Counted from the first letter of the stretch, positions 39,384 through 48,155 are shown. The stretch: DNA of 64,000 bases from Kitasatospora sp. NBC_01246 (GCF_036226505.1 NZ_CP108484.1:8217501-8281500), one strand, 5' to 3'. Made by a program: numbers and translations. Notes: generated by a model not told the origin, from the sequence alone.

Positions 39384-40426
39384 CCCTGCCCGCCGAGCAC
39401 GGCGCCGGCCCGTGGGGCGGTGGCCGGGCGGGCCCACCGGACGCCCCCGAGGACGCGGGGCTGCCCACCGGCGGAGTCGCCCGCCGCCTCGGCGTGTCGC
39501 CGACCACGGTCCGCTCGTGGGAACGCCGCTACGGCATCGGCCCGGCCGACCGCGCGGCCGGGCACCATCGCCGCTGGAGCCGGCAGGACATCGCGGTCCT
39601 GGAGGCCATGTGCCGCCTCACGGCCCGCGGAGTGCCGCCGGGCGAGGCGGCCCGGGCCGCCCTGGCCGAGCGCCGCGCCGCGCTCCACGACGCACCGCCG
39701 CCCGCTGGCCGGCCGCCCGGAACGGAGGGGCCGGATGACATCCCGGCCCGCCGCGACCCGGGCGGCAGCCGTGCCCTGCGGGTCGGGACGGTACGCCCCG
39801 AGTGCCGCGGCCTGGCCCGGGCGGCGGTCCGGCTGGACGCACCCGAGGTCGCCGGGATCCTGCGCGACGCGGTCGTCGCACTGGGGGTGGTCGAGGCGTG
39901 GACGGAGGTCATGATGCCCGCCCTGCGGGCCGCGGGCCGCAAGTGGGCGGCCGACGGCGAGCAGTACGTCGAGGTCGAGCACCTGCTCTCCTGGCACGTC
40001 TCCAGCGTCCTGCGCGGCGTGGCCGTGGAGACCGGCCCGACCCGGCCGGTGCCGCCCGTCGTCCTCGCGGCGGTGCCCGGCGAGCAGCACACCCTCCCGC
40101 TGGAGGCGACGGCCGCGGCGCTCACCGAGCGCGGCCTGCCCTTCCGGATGCTGGGGGCGGCCGTCCCCTTCCGGGCCCTGCTCGACGCCGTCCACCGGAT
40201 CGGCCCGGGCGCCGTGATGATCTGGTCCCAGGACCGGCACACCGCCGACCCCGAGCTGCTGCGCCGGGTGAGCGGCAGCATGTGGGGCCCGCGCGGCTCC
40301 CGCACCCGGGCCCTGGTGGTGGCCGCCGGCCCCGGCTGGGCCCGCGCCCTGCCCCCGGCCGGAGCCGCCTGCCCCCGCACCCTCGCGAGCGCCGTGGACC
40401 TCCTCGAACAGGCGCTCACGGGCTGA
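39377..40426 (+). CDS. litR: LitR/CarH-like MerR-family regulator with B12-binding domain
   Basis: 349 residues; ATG at 39377 with GGGGAGG at 39362-39368. TGGVARRLGVSPTTVRSWERRYGIGPADRAAGHHRRWSRQDIAVLEAMCRLTARGVPPGEAARAAL is a MerR helix-turn-helix with wing. The middle helical bundle includes RKWAADGEQYVEVEHLLSWHVSSVL, resembling the Wx9EH segment of CarH that caps adenosylcobalamin. The C-terminal Rossmann domain starts VVLAAVPGEQHTLPLEATAAAL, where Glu236-Gln-His238 matches the ExH of the cobalamin motif but the glycine of ExHxxG is replaced by proline. Probably a light-responsive repressor/regulator of the operon that follows. Confidence 0.8.
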   Translation: MVTLPAEHGAGPWGGGRAGPPDAPEDAGLPTGGVARRLGVSPTTVRSWERRYGIGPADRAAGHHRRWSRQDIAVLEAMCRLTARGVPPGEAARAALAERRAALHDAPPPAGRPPGTEGPDDIPARRDPGGSRALRVGTVRPECRGLARAAVRLDAPEVAGILRDAVVALGVVEAWTEVMMPALRAAGRKWAADGEQYVEVEHLLSWHVSSVLRGVAVETGPTRPVPPVVLAAVPGEQHTLPLEATAAALTERGLPFRMLGAAVPFRALLDAVHRIGPGAVMIWSQDRHTADPELLRRVSGSMWGPRGSRTRALVVAAGPGWARALPPAGAACPRTLASAVDLLEQALTG

Positions 40427-40564
40427 CCTCCGCCGCCCGGCGGGCCGGTTCCCGGCCGCGCCGGGCCCCCGCCGGATCCGCGCCGGTCCCGCCCGGTGTG
40501 CCGGACGCCCGTCGGCCACGGTGCGCGGTGCGTACGAGCCCCCGCAGCCCGACGCCGGGCCGCT

Positions 40565-40609
40565 CCACGAGCCGGGATCCACGAGTCGGGCCGGTCCCCA
40601 CGAGCCGGG
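40565..40609 (+). repeat. Three direct repeats CCACGAG[CT]CGGG upstream of the light-stress operon
   Basis: Copies at 40565-40576, 40579-40590 and 40598-40609, about 90-130 bp before the first gene of the operon. They could be regulator-binding iterons; the unit is GC-rich enough that chance duplication cannot be excluded. Confidence 0.45.
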
Positions 40610-40692
40610 CCAATCCGAGGACCGGGTCGGCTCCGAAGATCCGGTGCAACGACAAAGCGGGCCGCGCCGCGGCCCCGTCGGGAGGGGCTCTC

Positions 40693-42027
40693 GTGACCAT
40701 GTTCGGCATCGTCTCCACCTCGCGGGCCCCCGCCCGCGGCGACGGCGGCGCGCGTCCGCGCCGGGTGGCCGTGGTGGGGTCCGGCGTGGCCGGACTCACC
40801 GCGGCGTACGAGCTGTCCCGCGCCGGGACGGAGGTCGAGCTGTTCGAGGCCGACGGGCGCCTCGGCGGCCACGCCCACACCCAGCGGGCGACCGCGCGGG
40901 ACGGGCGGGTGCTGGCCCTGGACACCGGCTTCCTGGTCCACAACACCCGGACCTACCCCCACCTGCTGCGGCTCTTCGCCGAACTCGGGGTGCGCACCCA
41001 GGACACCGAGATGAGCATGTCCGTGCGCTGCGACGGGTGCGGTCTGGAGTACGCGGGCGCGCGCGGACCGGCCGGCCTGCTGGCCAGGCCCGACGCCCTG
41101 ACGCGCGGCCGGTACCTGCGGATGCTCACCGAGGTGCCGCGCTTCCACCGGCGGGCCCGCCGCCTGCTCGCCGACCCGGCCGCCGGCGACCCCAGCCTGC
41201 GTGACTTCCTCACCGCCGAGGCCTTCTCCCCGTACTTCGTGAGCCACTTCATGACCCCGGTGGTCTCCGCGGTGTGGTCCTGCGCCCCCGACCTGGCGGG
41301 CGACTACCCGGCGCGGTACCTGTTCACGTTCCTCGACAACCACGGCCTGCTCGGGGTGACCGGCGCGCCGGCCTGGCGGACCGTCGTCGGCGGCTCCCGC
41401 ACGTACGTGGAGAGGATCGCCGAGCGGCTCACCACCGTCCGCCGGTCCGCCCCGGTCCGGGCGGTGCGCCGGCACCCGGACGGGGTCAGCGTCGTCACCG
41501 CGGACGGACACCGGACCGAGGCCGACGCCGTCGTCGTCGCCACCCACGCCGACCAGGCGCTGCACCTGCTCGCCGATCCGACCGACGCGGAGCTGGAGAT
41601 CCTCAGCGCCTTCACCTACTCGCGCAACCCGACCGTGCTGCACCGCGACCCCTCCGTGCTGCCCACCGCCCGGTGGGCCCGCGCCTCGTGGAACTACCGG
41701 ATGCCCCACTGCACCGCCCCCTCGGACCGGGTACGGGTCAGCTACCACCTCAACCGGCTGCTCCGGCTGGACGCCGACGACGACTACCTGGTCACCCTCA
41801 ACGAGGACCGGGACCAGCCCGTCCCGGAGCACCTGGTGGTCTCCCGCACCGTCTACGAGCACCCGGTCTACACCGCGGGCACCCTCGCCGCGCAGCGCCG
41901 GCTGCCCGAACTCGCCACGGCCCGCACCGCGTTCGCCGGCGCCTACCACGGCTGGGGCTTCCACGAGGACGGCTGCCGCTCCGGGGTCGAGGCGGCCCGG
42001 TCGCTGCTGGGGGTGGGCGCGCCGTGA
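40693..42027 (+). CDS. NAD(P)/FAD-dependent amine-oxidase-like oxidoreductase
   Basis: 444 residues from GTG at 40693 (GGAGGGG at 40681-40687); ATG at 40699 is an alternative. RRVAVVGSGVAGLTAAYELSRAGTEVELFEADGRLGGHAHTQ is the FAD Rossmann motif plus the GG doublet of the amine oxidase/desaturase family; FAGAYHGWGFHEDGCRSGVEAARSLL is the C-terminal FAD-closing segment. This orthologue group is consistently encoded with DUF1365 and a cyclopropane-type methyltransferase and is linked to modification of unsaturated membrane fatty acids under singlet-oxygen or light stress. Its stop overlaps the next start by GTGA. Confidence 0.8.
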   Translation: MTMFGIVSTSRAPARGDGGARPRRVAVVGSGVAGLTAAYELSRAGTEVELFEADGRLGGHAHTQRATARDGRVLALDTGFLVHNTRTYPHLLRLFAELGVRTQDTEMSMSVRCDGCGLEYAGARGPAGLLARPDALTRGRYLRMLTEVPRFHRRARRLLADPAAGDPSLRDFLTAEAFSPYFVSHFMTPVVSAVWSCAPDLAGDYPARYLFTFLDNHGLLGVTGAPAWRTVVGGSRTYVERIAERLTTVRRSAPVRAVRRHPDGVSVVTADGHRTEADAVVVATHADQALHLLADPTDAELEILSAFTYSRNPTVLHRDPSVLPTARWARASWNYRMPHCTAPSDRVRVSYHLNRLLRLDADDDYLVTLNEDRDQPVPEHLVVSRTVYEHPVYTAGTLAAQRRLPELATARTAFAGAYHGWGFHEDGCRSGVEAARSLLGVGAP

Positions 42028-42836
42028 CCACCCCGCCCGGGCCCTGGGGCGCGGTCCTCTACGACACCCTCACCACCCATGTGCGCACCGATCCGCCCAG
42101 GCCGCCGTTCCGCCACCGCGGCTACCTGTGGCTGGTCGACCCGGACCGCCTCCCCCGGGTGCCGTGGCCGCTGCGTCCGCTGGCCTCCTTCCGCCCGCGG
42201 GACCACCGGATCGACCGGGGCGCAGGAGAGTTGACGATCCGTCAGGACATCGACCGGTACCTGGCCGAGCACGGCGTACGGCTCGGCGAGGGCCGGATCC
42301 TGATGCTCACCCAGGCGCGGTCGCTCGGGCACGTGTTCAACCCGCTGACCGTGTACTGGTGCCGCGACGGCGCGGGCCACCCGCTCTGCACGGTCGTCGA
42401 GGTCCACAACACCTACGGCGGCCGCCACCGCTACCTGCTGCCGCCCGATCCCGGCGGCCGTGCCGAGACTCCCAAGGACTTCTACGTCTCACCGTTCTTC
42501 CCGGTCGACGGACGCTACCGGATGGTGCTGCCGGAGCCGGGGGAGCGGCTGGCCCTGACCGTCCACCTGGACCGCGGCGGCGGCCGCGCCTTCACGGCCA
42601 CCGTCCGCGGCACCGGCCGCCCGGCCGGCCCCGCCGCCCTGCTGCGTGCCGCGCTCGCCCACCCGCTCGCCACCTGGGCCGTCAGCCTCCACATCCGCTA
42701 CCGGGGCGTCCGCCTCTGGCTGAGCGGCCTGCCTGTCCACCCCCGCCCGACCGCCGGCCCGGACCGGTGCGCAGAGCGGTCCACGCCCACGGAAGAGCCC
42801 ACGGAAGTGCCCACGGAAGAGGTGCCCGCCCCATGA
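42024..42836 (+). CDS. DUF1365 family protein
   Basis: 270 residues; GTG at 42024 within a GTGA overlap with the preceding stop. LYDTLTTHVRTDPPRPPFRHRGYLWLVD, ILMLTQARSLGHVFNPLTVYWC, VVEVHNTYGGRHRYLL and KDFYVSPFFPVDGRYRM are conserved DUF1365 motifs. The tail has a TEEPTEVPTEEV repeat. The family has no proven reaction but is nearly always encoded between an FAD amine-oxidase-like gene and a CFA-synthase-like gene, implying a role in acyl-chain modification. Confidence 0.85.
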   Translation: MTTPPGPWGAVLYDTLTTHVRTDPPRPPFRHRGYLWLVDPDRLPRVPWPLRPLASFRPRDHRIDRGAGELTIRQDIDRYLAEHGVRLGEGRILMLTQARSLGHVFNPLTVYWCRDGAGHPLCTVVEVHNTYGGRHRYLLPPDPGGRAETPKDFYVSPFFPVDGRYRMVLPEPGERLALTVHLDRGGGRAFTATVRGTGRPAGPAALLRAALAHPLATWAVSLHIRYRGVRLWLSGLPVHPRPTAGPDRCAERSTPTEEPTEVPTEEVPAP

Positions 42837-44119
42837 CGACCACGGTTCCCCCGACGGCGAGGCCGACGCCCGTCGTCGATCCCGCCCGCTGGCCGGACGT
42901 CGCCAGGGTGCCGCACGTGCCGCTGCGCGCGGCCGTCGCCGGACGCCTGCTGCGCCGGGTCGCCGCGCGGCGCGGCCTGCTCGTCGAACTCCCCGGCGGC
43001 CGTGCCCTGCGGCCCGCCCCGCCCGGCGCGCCGGTGCTGCGCCTGCACCACCCGCGGGCCTTCCTCCACCGCCTCGGCGAGAGCGGCCTGATCGGCTTCG
43101 GCGAGTCCTACCAGGCCGGCGACTGGGACAGCCCCGACCTGGTCGCCCTGCTCACCGCGCTGGCCAGCGCCCCCGAGACCCTCGTCCCGGCCGGCGCGCG
43201 CTGGCTGCGCCGCTTCTACGTCCGGCGCCCGCCGGCGGCGGAACTGCCCACCGCGGCGAACGCCCGGAGCAACGTCCGCCGGCACTACGACCTGTCCAAC
43301 GACCTGTTCGCCCTGTTCCTCGACCCGACGATGACCTACTCCTCGGCGCTCTTCGCCGCCGGACCGGACCGTCGGCCGACCGCCACCCGGGAGGAGCTGG
43401 CCGCCGCCCAGCACCGCAAGATCGACCGGCTGCTCGACCTCGCGGACGTCGGCCCCGGCACCCGGCTGCTGGAGATCGGCACCGGCTGGGGCGAACTCGC
43501 CCTGCGTGCCGCCGCCCGGGGCGCCCGCGTCGTCAGCCTGACCCTCTCCGAGGAGCAACTCGCCCTCGCCCGGCGGCGGATCGCCGAGGCCGGACAGCAG
43601 GACCGGGCCGAGGTCCGGCTCTGCGACTACCGCACCGCGGAGGGCGAGTACGACGCCGTCGTCAGCGTCGAGATGATCGAGGCCGTCGGACGCCCGTTCT
43701 GGCCGGACTACTTCACCGTGCTCGACCGGGTCCTCGCCCCCGGCGGCCGGGTCGCCCTCCAGGCGATCACCATGCCGCACGACCGCATGCTCGCCGGCAG
43801 CCGCAGCCACACCTGGATCCTCAAGTACGTGTTCCCCGGCGGCCGGATCCCGTCCGTGCGGGCGATGACCGAGACCGCCGCCCGCCACACCCGGCTGCGG
43901 GTGACCGGCACCGACGCCTTCGGGCCGCACTACGCCGAGACCCTGCGGCTGTGGCGCGAGCGCTTCTGCGAACGGCCCGAGGAGGTCGAGTCCCTCGGCT
44001 TCGACGAGGTGTTCCGGCGGATGTGGGAGCTGTACCTCGCCTACTCCGAAGCCGGGTTCCGCACCGGGTACCTCGATGTCCACCAGCTGCTGCTGACCCG
44101 TGCGGAGGGGGCGACGTGA
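42833..44119 (+). CDS. Cyclopropane-fatty-acyl-phospholipid synthase-like methyltransferase
   Basis: 428 residues; ATG at 42833 overlapping the DUF1365 stop (ATGA). Substrate-domain motif GFGESYQAGDWDSPDLVALLT, then NVRRHYDLSNDLFALFLDPTMTYSSALF, the SAM site LLEIGTGWGELALRAAARGARV, SLTLSEEQLALARRRI and YDAVVSVEMIEAVG, all diagnostic of CFA synthases. It transfers a methyl or methylene carbon from SAM to the double bond of a phospholipid acyl chain at the membrane surface. In this operon type related enzymes make methyl-branched or furan fatty acids; which product is formed here cannot be told from sequence. Confidence 0.85.
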   Translation: MTTTVPPTARPTPVVDPARWPDVARVPHVPLRAAVAGRLLRRVAARRGLLVELPGGRALRPAPPGAPVLRLHHPRAFLHRLGESGLIGFGESYQAGDWDSPDLVALLTALASAPETLVPAGARWLRRFYVRRPPAAELPTAANARSNVRRHYDLSNDLFALFLDPTMTYSSALFAAGPDRRPTATREELAAAQHRKIDRLLDLADVGPGTRLLEIGTGWGELALRAAARGARVVSLTLSEEQLALARRRIAEAGQQDRAEVRLCDYRTAEGEYDAVVSVEMIEAVGRPFWPDYFTVLDRVLAPGGRVALQAITMPHDRMLAGSRSHTWILKYVFPGGRIPSVRAMTETAARHTRLRVTGTDAFGPHYAETLRLWRERFCERPEEVESLGFDEVFRRMWELYLAYSEAGFRTGYLDVHQLLLTRAEGAT

Positions 44120-44976
44120 ACACCGGAGCCTTCGTCCTCGGCCTCGCGGCGACCGCCGCCGCGGCCCTCGTCGTCCTGCTCGTCGCGTTCGCGGTGGGCG
44201 TGCGGACCGGCCGCCACCGGGGTGTGGACGTCGCCTGGGGCCTGGCGTTCGCCGCGGTGGCGCTCACCGGGTACGCGCTGTCGGCCGGGCACGGGGACGA
44301 CGGCCGCCGGCTGCTCGCGACCGCGCTCGTCCTGGTGTGGGGCCTGCGCCTGTCCGCCCACCTCTGGTGGCGCGCCCGGGGAGCGCCCGAGGACCCCCGC
44401 TACGCCGCGATGCTCTCCCGCGCCCCCGAGGGCCCGGCCCGCACGCGGTACGCGCTGCGGATCGTCTACCTGCTCCAGGCCGCCCTGGTGTGGTTCGTCG
44501 CGCTACCGGTCCTGGCCGCCCAGTACACCGACCGGCCGCCGGGCGCGCTCGCCTGGGCGGGCACCGCGCTCTGGGCGGTCGGCGTGTTCTTCGAGGCGGT
44601 CGGCGACCGGCAGCTCGCCCGGTTCAAGGCCGACCCCGGCAACCGGGGCGCGGTCATGGACCGCGGGCTCTGGCGCTACACCCGCCACCCGAACTACTTC
44701 GGCGACGCCTGCGTGTGGTGGGGCCTGTTCCTGCTCGCCGCCGACACGCCGGCCGGCGCGGCGTTCGTCCTCAGTCCGCTCCTGATGACCTACCTGCTGG
44801 CCTTCGGCAGCGGCAAGCCGATGCTGGAACGCCGGATGGGCGCGCACCGCCCCGGCTGGGCCGAGTACGCGGCCCGCACCAGCGGCTTCCTGCCCCTGCC
44901 GCCCCGCCGGACCCCGCGGGAACCCCGAACTCCCCGCACCCCCCAGCCCCCGTCGTCCCCGAGGTCCCCCCGATGA
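44116..44976 (+). CDS. DUF1295 (steroid 5-alpha-reductase/ICMT-like) membrane protein
   Basis: 286 residues; GTG at 44116 in a GTGA overlap. About seven hydrophobic helices, including LGLAATAAAALVVLLVAFAVG and LALLLVWGLRLSAHLWWRARG-type segments. The C-terminal block FKADPGNRGAVMDRGLWRYTRHPNYFGDACVWWGLFL is the signature of NADPH-dependent membrane reductases and isoprenylcysteine methyltransferase-like proteins. It probably reduces a double bond in a lipid made by the neighbouring enzymes. Co-translated with the methyltransferase and photolyase. Confidence 0.85.
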   Translation: MNTGAFVLGLAATAAAALVVLLVAFAVGVRTGRHRGVDVAWGLAFAAVALTGYALSAGHGDDGRRLLATALVLVWGLRLSAHLWWRARGAPEDPRYAAMLSRAPEGPARTRYALRIVYLLQAALVWFVALPVLAAQYTDRPPGALAWAGTALWAVGVFFEAVGDRQLARFKADPGNRGAVMDRGLWRYTRHPNYFGDACVWWGLFLLAADTPAGAAFVLSPLLMTYLLAFGSGKPMLERRMGAHRPGWAEYAARTSGFLPLPPRRTPREPRTPRTPQPPSSPRSPR

Positions 44977-46286
44977 CCGTCTCGATCGCCCTGTTCACCC
45001 AGGACCTGCGCCTGCACGACAACCCCGTGCTGCACGCCGCGCACTCCGCGGCCGACCAGGTCGTCCCGCTGTTCGTGCTCGACCCCGCCGTCGCGGCCGC
45101 GGGGTTCGCCGCCCCCAACCGGCAGGCGTTCCTCGCCGACTGCCTCGCCGACCTCGACGCCTCCCTGCGCGCCGCCGGCTCCCGGCTCGTCCTGCGCACG
45201 GGCGACCCGGCCGAGCAGGCGGCCCGCGTGGCCGCCGAGACCGGGGCCGCCACCGTGCACGTCGCCGCGGGCGTGAGCGGCTTCGCGCACCGGCGCGAGG
45301 CACGGCTGCGCAAGCTCCTCGACGACCGCCTGCACGTCCACGACGCGTCCCTGACCGTCGTCCCGCCCGGCCGCGTCACCCCGGCCGGGCGCGACCACTA
45401 CACGGTCTTCACCCCGTACCACCGCGCCTGGCTGGAGGCACCCCGGCGGACCGTGCTGGCCGCACCCCGCCGGCTCGCCACCCCGGAGCACGTCCGCGGC
45501 GAGGACCTCCCCGCCGCCCGTCCGAGCTCACCCGCCCTGCCGCCCGGCGGCGAGACGGCGGCCCGCCGGCGCCGGCGGAACTGGGACGTCGACGGCTACG
45601 CCGACCTGCACGACGACCTCGCCGCCGACGACACCTCCCGGCTCTCCCCGTACCTGCACTTCGGCTGCCTGTCCCCGACCGAACTCGCCACCGACGCCCT
45701 GCGGCACGACAGCCCCGGCGCACGGGCGTTCGTCCGGCAGCTCGCCTGGCGCGACTTCCACCACCAGGTGCTCGCCGCCCGCCCCGAGGCCGCGCACCGC
45801 GACTACCGCACCCGGGACGACCACTGGCACCACGACGAGCGCGAGGCCGAGGCGTGGCGCCGGGGCCGCACCGGCTACCCGATCATCGACGCCGGAATGC
45901 GCCAACTCGCCCACGAGGGCTGGATGCACAACCGCGCCCGCCTCCTGACGGCGAGCTTCCTCACCAAGAGCCTCTACCTCGACTGGCGCATCGGCGCCGC
46001 CCACTTCCTGTCCCTGCTCGTCGACGGCGACGTCGCCAACAACCAGCTCAACTGGCAGTGGGTCGCGGGAACCGGTACCGACACCCGGCCCAACCGGGTC
46101 CTCAACCCGCTGCGCCAGGCCGACCGTTACGACCCCGACGGCGATTACGTCCGCCGGTGGGTGCCCGAACTCGCCCACCTCCCCGGCCCGCTGGTCCACC
46201 GGCCCTGGCTCCTGGACGACGGCTACCCGCCGCCGATCATCGAGCCGGAGGCCCTGACCGCGCGGTTCCGGCACGGGCGCTCCTGA
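44973..46286 (+). CDS. phr: Deoxyribodipyrimidine photolyase (class I CPD-type)
   Basis: 437 residues; ATG at 44973 in an ATGA overlap. The N-terminal alpha/beta antenna domain begins VSIALFTQDLRLHDNPVL. The FAD domain carries TSRLSPYLHFGCLSPTEL, FVRQLAWRDFHHQVLA, GYPIIDAGMRQLAHEGWMHNRARLLTASFLTKSL and GDVANNQLNWQWVAGTGTDTRPNRVLNP, the flavin and DNA-lesion-binding signature. It repairs UV pyrimidine dimers with blue light. As last gene of the overlapped operon next to litR, its light induction is expected. Confidence 0.9.
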   Translation: MTVSIALFTQDLRLHDNPVLHAAHSAADQVVPLFVLDPAVAAAGFAAPNRQAFLADCLADLDASLRAAGSRLVLRTGDPAEQAARVAAETGAATVHVAAGVSGFAHRREARLRKLLDDRLHVHDASLTVVPPGRVTPAGRDHYTVFTPYHRAWLEAPRRTVLAAPRRLATPEHVRGEDLPAARPSSPALPPGGETAARRRRRNWDVDGYADLHDDLAADDTSRLSPYLHFGCLSPTELATDALRHDSPGARAFVRQLAWRDFHHQVLAARPEAAHRDYRTRDDHWHHDEREAEAWRRGRTGYPIIDAGMRQLAHEGWMHNRARLLTASFLTKSLYLDWRIGAAHFLSLLVDGDVANNQLNWQWVAGTGTDTRPNRVLNPLRQADRYDPDGDYVRRWVPELAHLPGPLVHRPWLLDDGYPPPIIEPEALTARFRHGRS

Positions 46287-46322
46287 CCCCGGGCGCTCCT
46301 GACCCCGGGCGCTTCTGACCCC
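46275..46322 (+). repeat. 16-bp tandem repeat spanning the photolyase stop codon
   Basis: Three units of GGGCGCTCCTGACCCC (third with one change) at 46275, 46291 and 46307; the TGA stop at 46284-46286 is in the first unit. Confidence 0.8.
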
Positions 46323-46347
46323 GGGCGCACGTGCCGGCCACGCCAAC

Positions 46348-46387
46348 GGCGGTGGGTGGTGGGCCCGCCGGCCCACCACCCACCGCC
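46348..46387. terminator. Bidirectional terminator
   Basis: A perfect 18-bp stem (46348-46365 with 46370-46387) with CGCC loop between the convergent photolyase and beta-galactosidase operons. Confidence 0.85.
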
Positions 46388-46403
46388 GCGGTCCGGTCGG
46401 GCC

Positions 46404-48155
46404 CTACTCCTCGGTCGGCCCGAGGTCGGCGTGCTCGCGCAGTTCCACGGTGCGCGCGCGGTGGGCGGCGTGCAGTTCCAGCACGGTGATCTCGTTCGCC
46501 CCCGGGCGCAGGACGGGGCCGGGCACGAACAGCGAGCGCTGCGGCCCGCGCGACCAGTAACGGCCGAGGTGGAAGCCGTTGACCCAGACGTTGCCCTTCG
46601 TCCAGCCCGGCAGGTGGACGAAGGTGTCGCCGGCCTCGGCCAGCCGCACGGTGCCGCGGTGGAAGGCCGGACCGACCTGGGTGCCCGCGTCCTCGGCGAA
46701 GGGCAGCGCGTCGAGGCTGCTCAGCGGCAGCGGCCGGCTGGTCCAGCCGGCCGCCTCGGCGCCGTCCAGCAGCACCCGGCCCAGCAGGCCCTTGCGGTCG
46801 TGGATGCCCGGGCCGTAGTTGACCCGGCCCTGGTTCTCCACCAGCAGGCTCAGGACGGCGCCCGCGCGCGGCGCGGTGAACGCGATCGCCCGCTCGTGCC
46901 GCTCGCGCTCCAGCACCCCGACCGGCTGGCCGTCCACGAACACCTGGGCCCGGTCCCGCACCGTCTCCGCCTCCAGCAGGACCGGCCCCGCGGCGGGCAG
47001 GACGGTCTCGTAGAGGACGAAGCCGAAGTCCTGGCCGAGCTGCTCCATGGTGAGCGGCCGTTCGGCCCGCACCGCCTCGCCCAGCGCCGGCAGGTTGGCG
47101 AACAGCGGTGCGCAGGAGGTCAGTTCGACGGTGAGGGGACCGATCTTCGGTGCCCGCGCGGGCACCGGCTCGGCCGGCACGGGGGCGTACTTGGCGATGA
47201 CCTGGCGGAACGCCTCGTACTTCTCGGTGGGGTCACCGGCCTCGTCCAGCGGGGCGTCGTAGTCGTAGGAGGTGACGGTGGGCCGGTAGGTGTGCTTGTC
47301 GTTGGCGCCGTTGGTGAACCCGAAGCTGGTGCCGCCGTGGAACATGTACAGGTTGACGGAGGCGCCGGTGGCCAGCACGGTGTCCAGCTCCTCGGCGGCC
47401 TGGGCGGGGTCGCGGACCACGTGGTGGCCGCCCCAGCGGTCGAACCAGCCGATCCAGAACTCGGTGCTCATCAACGGGCCGGTGCTCTGGTGGGCGCGTA
47501 GGGTGGCCAGGCCCTGCGCGGAGCGGCTGCCGAAGTTGGCCGTGGCCAGGGTCCCGGGCAGGGCGCCGCGGACGACGTCGCCGGGCTGGTCGCAGGTGAA
47601 CAGCGGCACGTCGACGCCGCAGCGGCGCAGCGTGGCGGCGAGGTGCGCCAGGTGGGCGGTGTCGCCGTCGTAGGCGCCGAACTCGTTCTCGACCTGCACG
47701 GCCAGCACCGGGCCGCCGTTGGTCGACAGGTGCCGGCGCAGCGGCGTCAGCAGCCGCTCGAAGAAGTCCTCCACCGCGGCGAGGTAGCGCGGGTCCTGGC
47801 TGCGCAGCAGGATGTCGGGATCGGCGAGGAGCCAGGACGGCAGCCCGCCGCCCTCCCACTCCGCGCAGATGTAGGGGCCGGGGCGGAGCAGGACGTGCAG
47901 CCCCTCGGCGGCGGCCAGGTCGAGGAAGGCCGGCAGGTCCAGCCCGGCGTCGAGGCGGAACTCGTCCGGGCGCGGCTGGTGGAGGTTCCAGGGGACGTAG
48001 GTCTCCACCGTGTTGAGGCCCATCAGGCGGGCCTTGCGCAGGCGGTCGGCCCAGTGGCCCGGGTGGACGCGGAAGTAGTGGAGGCCGCCGGAGATGATCC
48101 GCAGCGGCTGGCCGTCGAGGGTGAACCCCTCGTCGTGGATCTGCAGGACGGGCAT
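46404..48155 (-). CDS. GH35 beta-galactosidase
   Basis: 583 residues from the ATG at 48155 (AGGAG upstream). The TIM barrel starts GFTLDGQPLRIISGGLHYFRVHP with RLRKARLMGLNTVETYVPWNLHQP. VQVENEFGAY holds the acid/base Glu158, and MSTEFWIGWFDRWGG the nucleophile Glu232; two jelly-roll domains follow to GFHLGRYWSRGPQRSLFVPGP. There is no signal peptide, so it acts inside the cell on imported galacto-oligosaccharides. It is the last gene of a unit with an ABC importer (permeases then binding protein then this enzyme), predicted to be under the LacI operator at 51554. Confidence 0.9.
   Translation of the reverse strand: MPVLQIHDEGFTLDGQPLRIISGGLHYFRVHPGHWADRLRKARLMGLNTVETYVPWNLHQPRPDEFRLDAGLDLPAFLDLAAAEGLHVLLRPGPYICAEWEGGGLPSWLLADPDILLRSQDPRYLAAVEDFFERLLTPLRRHLSTNGGPVLAVQVENEFGAYDGDTAHLAHLAATLRRCGVDVPLFTCDQPGDVVRGALPGTLATANFGSRSAQGLATLRAHQSTGPLMSTEFWIGWFDRWGGHHVVRDPAQAAEELDTVLATGASVNLYMFHGGTSFGFTNGANDKHTYRPTVTSYDYDAPLDEAGDPTEKYEAFRQVIAKYAPVPAEPVPARAPKIGPLTVELTSCAPLFANLPALGEAVRAERPLTMEQLGQDFGFVLYETVLPAAGPVLLEAETVRDRAQVFVDGQPVGVLERERHERAIAFTAPRAGAVLSLLVENQGRVNYGPGIHDRKGLLGRVLLDGAEAAGWTSRPLPLSSLDALPFAEDAGTQVGPAFHRGTVRLAEAGDTFVHLPGWTKGNVWVNGFHLGRYWSRGPQRSLFVPGPVLRPGANEITVLELHAAHRARTVELREHADLGPTEE

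Larger units (their letters stand above)
38171..40426 (+). other. Uninterrupted reading frame joining sigma factor and LitR-like regulator
   Basis: The sigma-factor frame has no stop until 40426, the stop of the regulator gene. Translation from 38171 would give a 751-residue sigma-linker-MerR-B12 fusion, reading through the 72-codon ORF at 39165 in a different frame. The linker (about 38780-39376) is Pro/Arg/Gly-rich. LitR has its own ribosome site and start (39377), so separate translation is also possible. Either the sigma stop codon was lost recently or the fusion is real. Confidence 0.5.

Noticed and set aside
46275..46322. Short CRISPR-like array
   Set aside because: The units are directly abutting 16-bp repeats without spacers; this is a simple tandem duplication.
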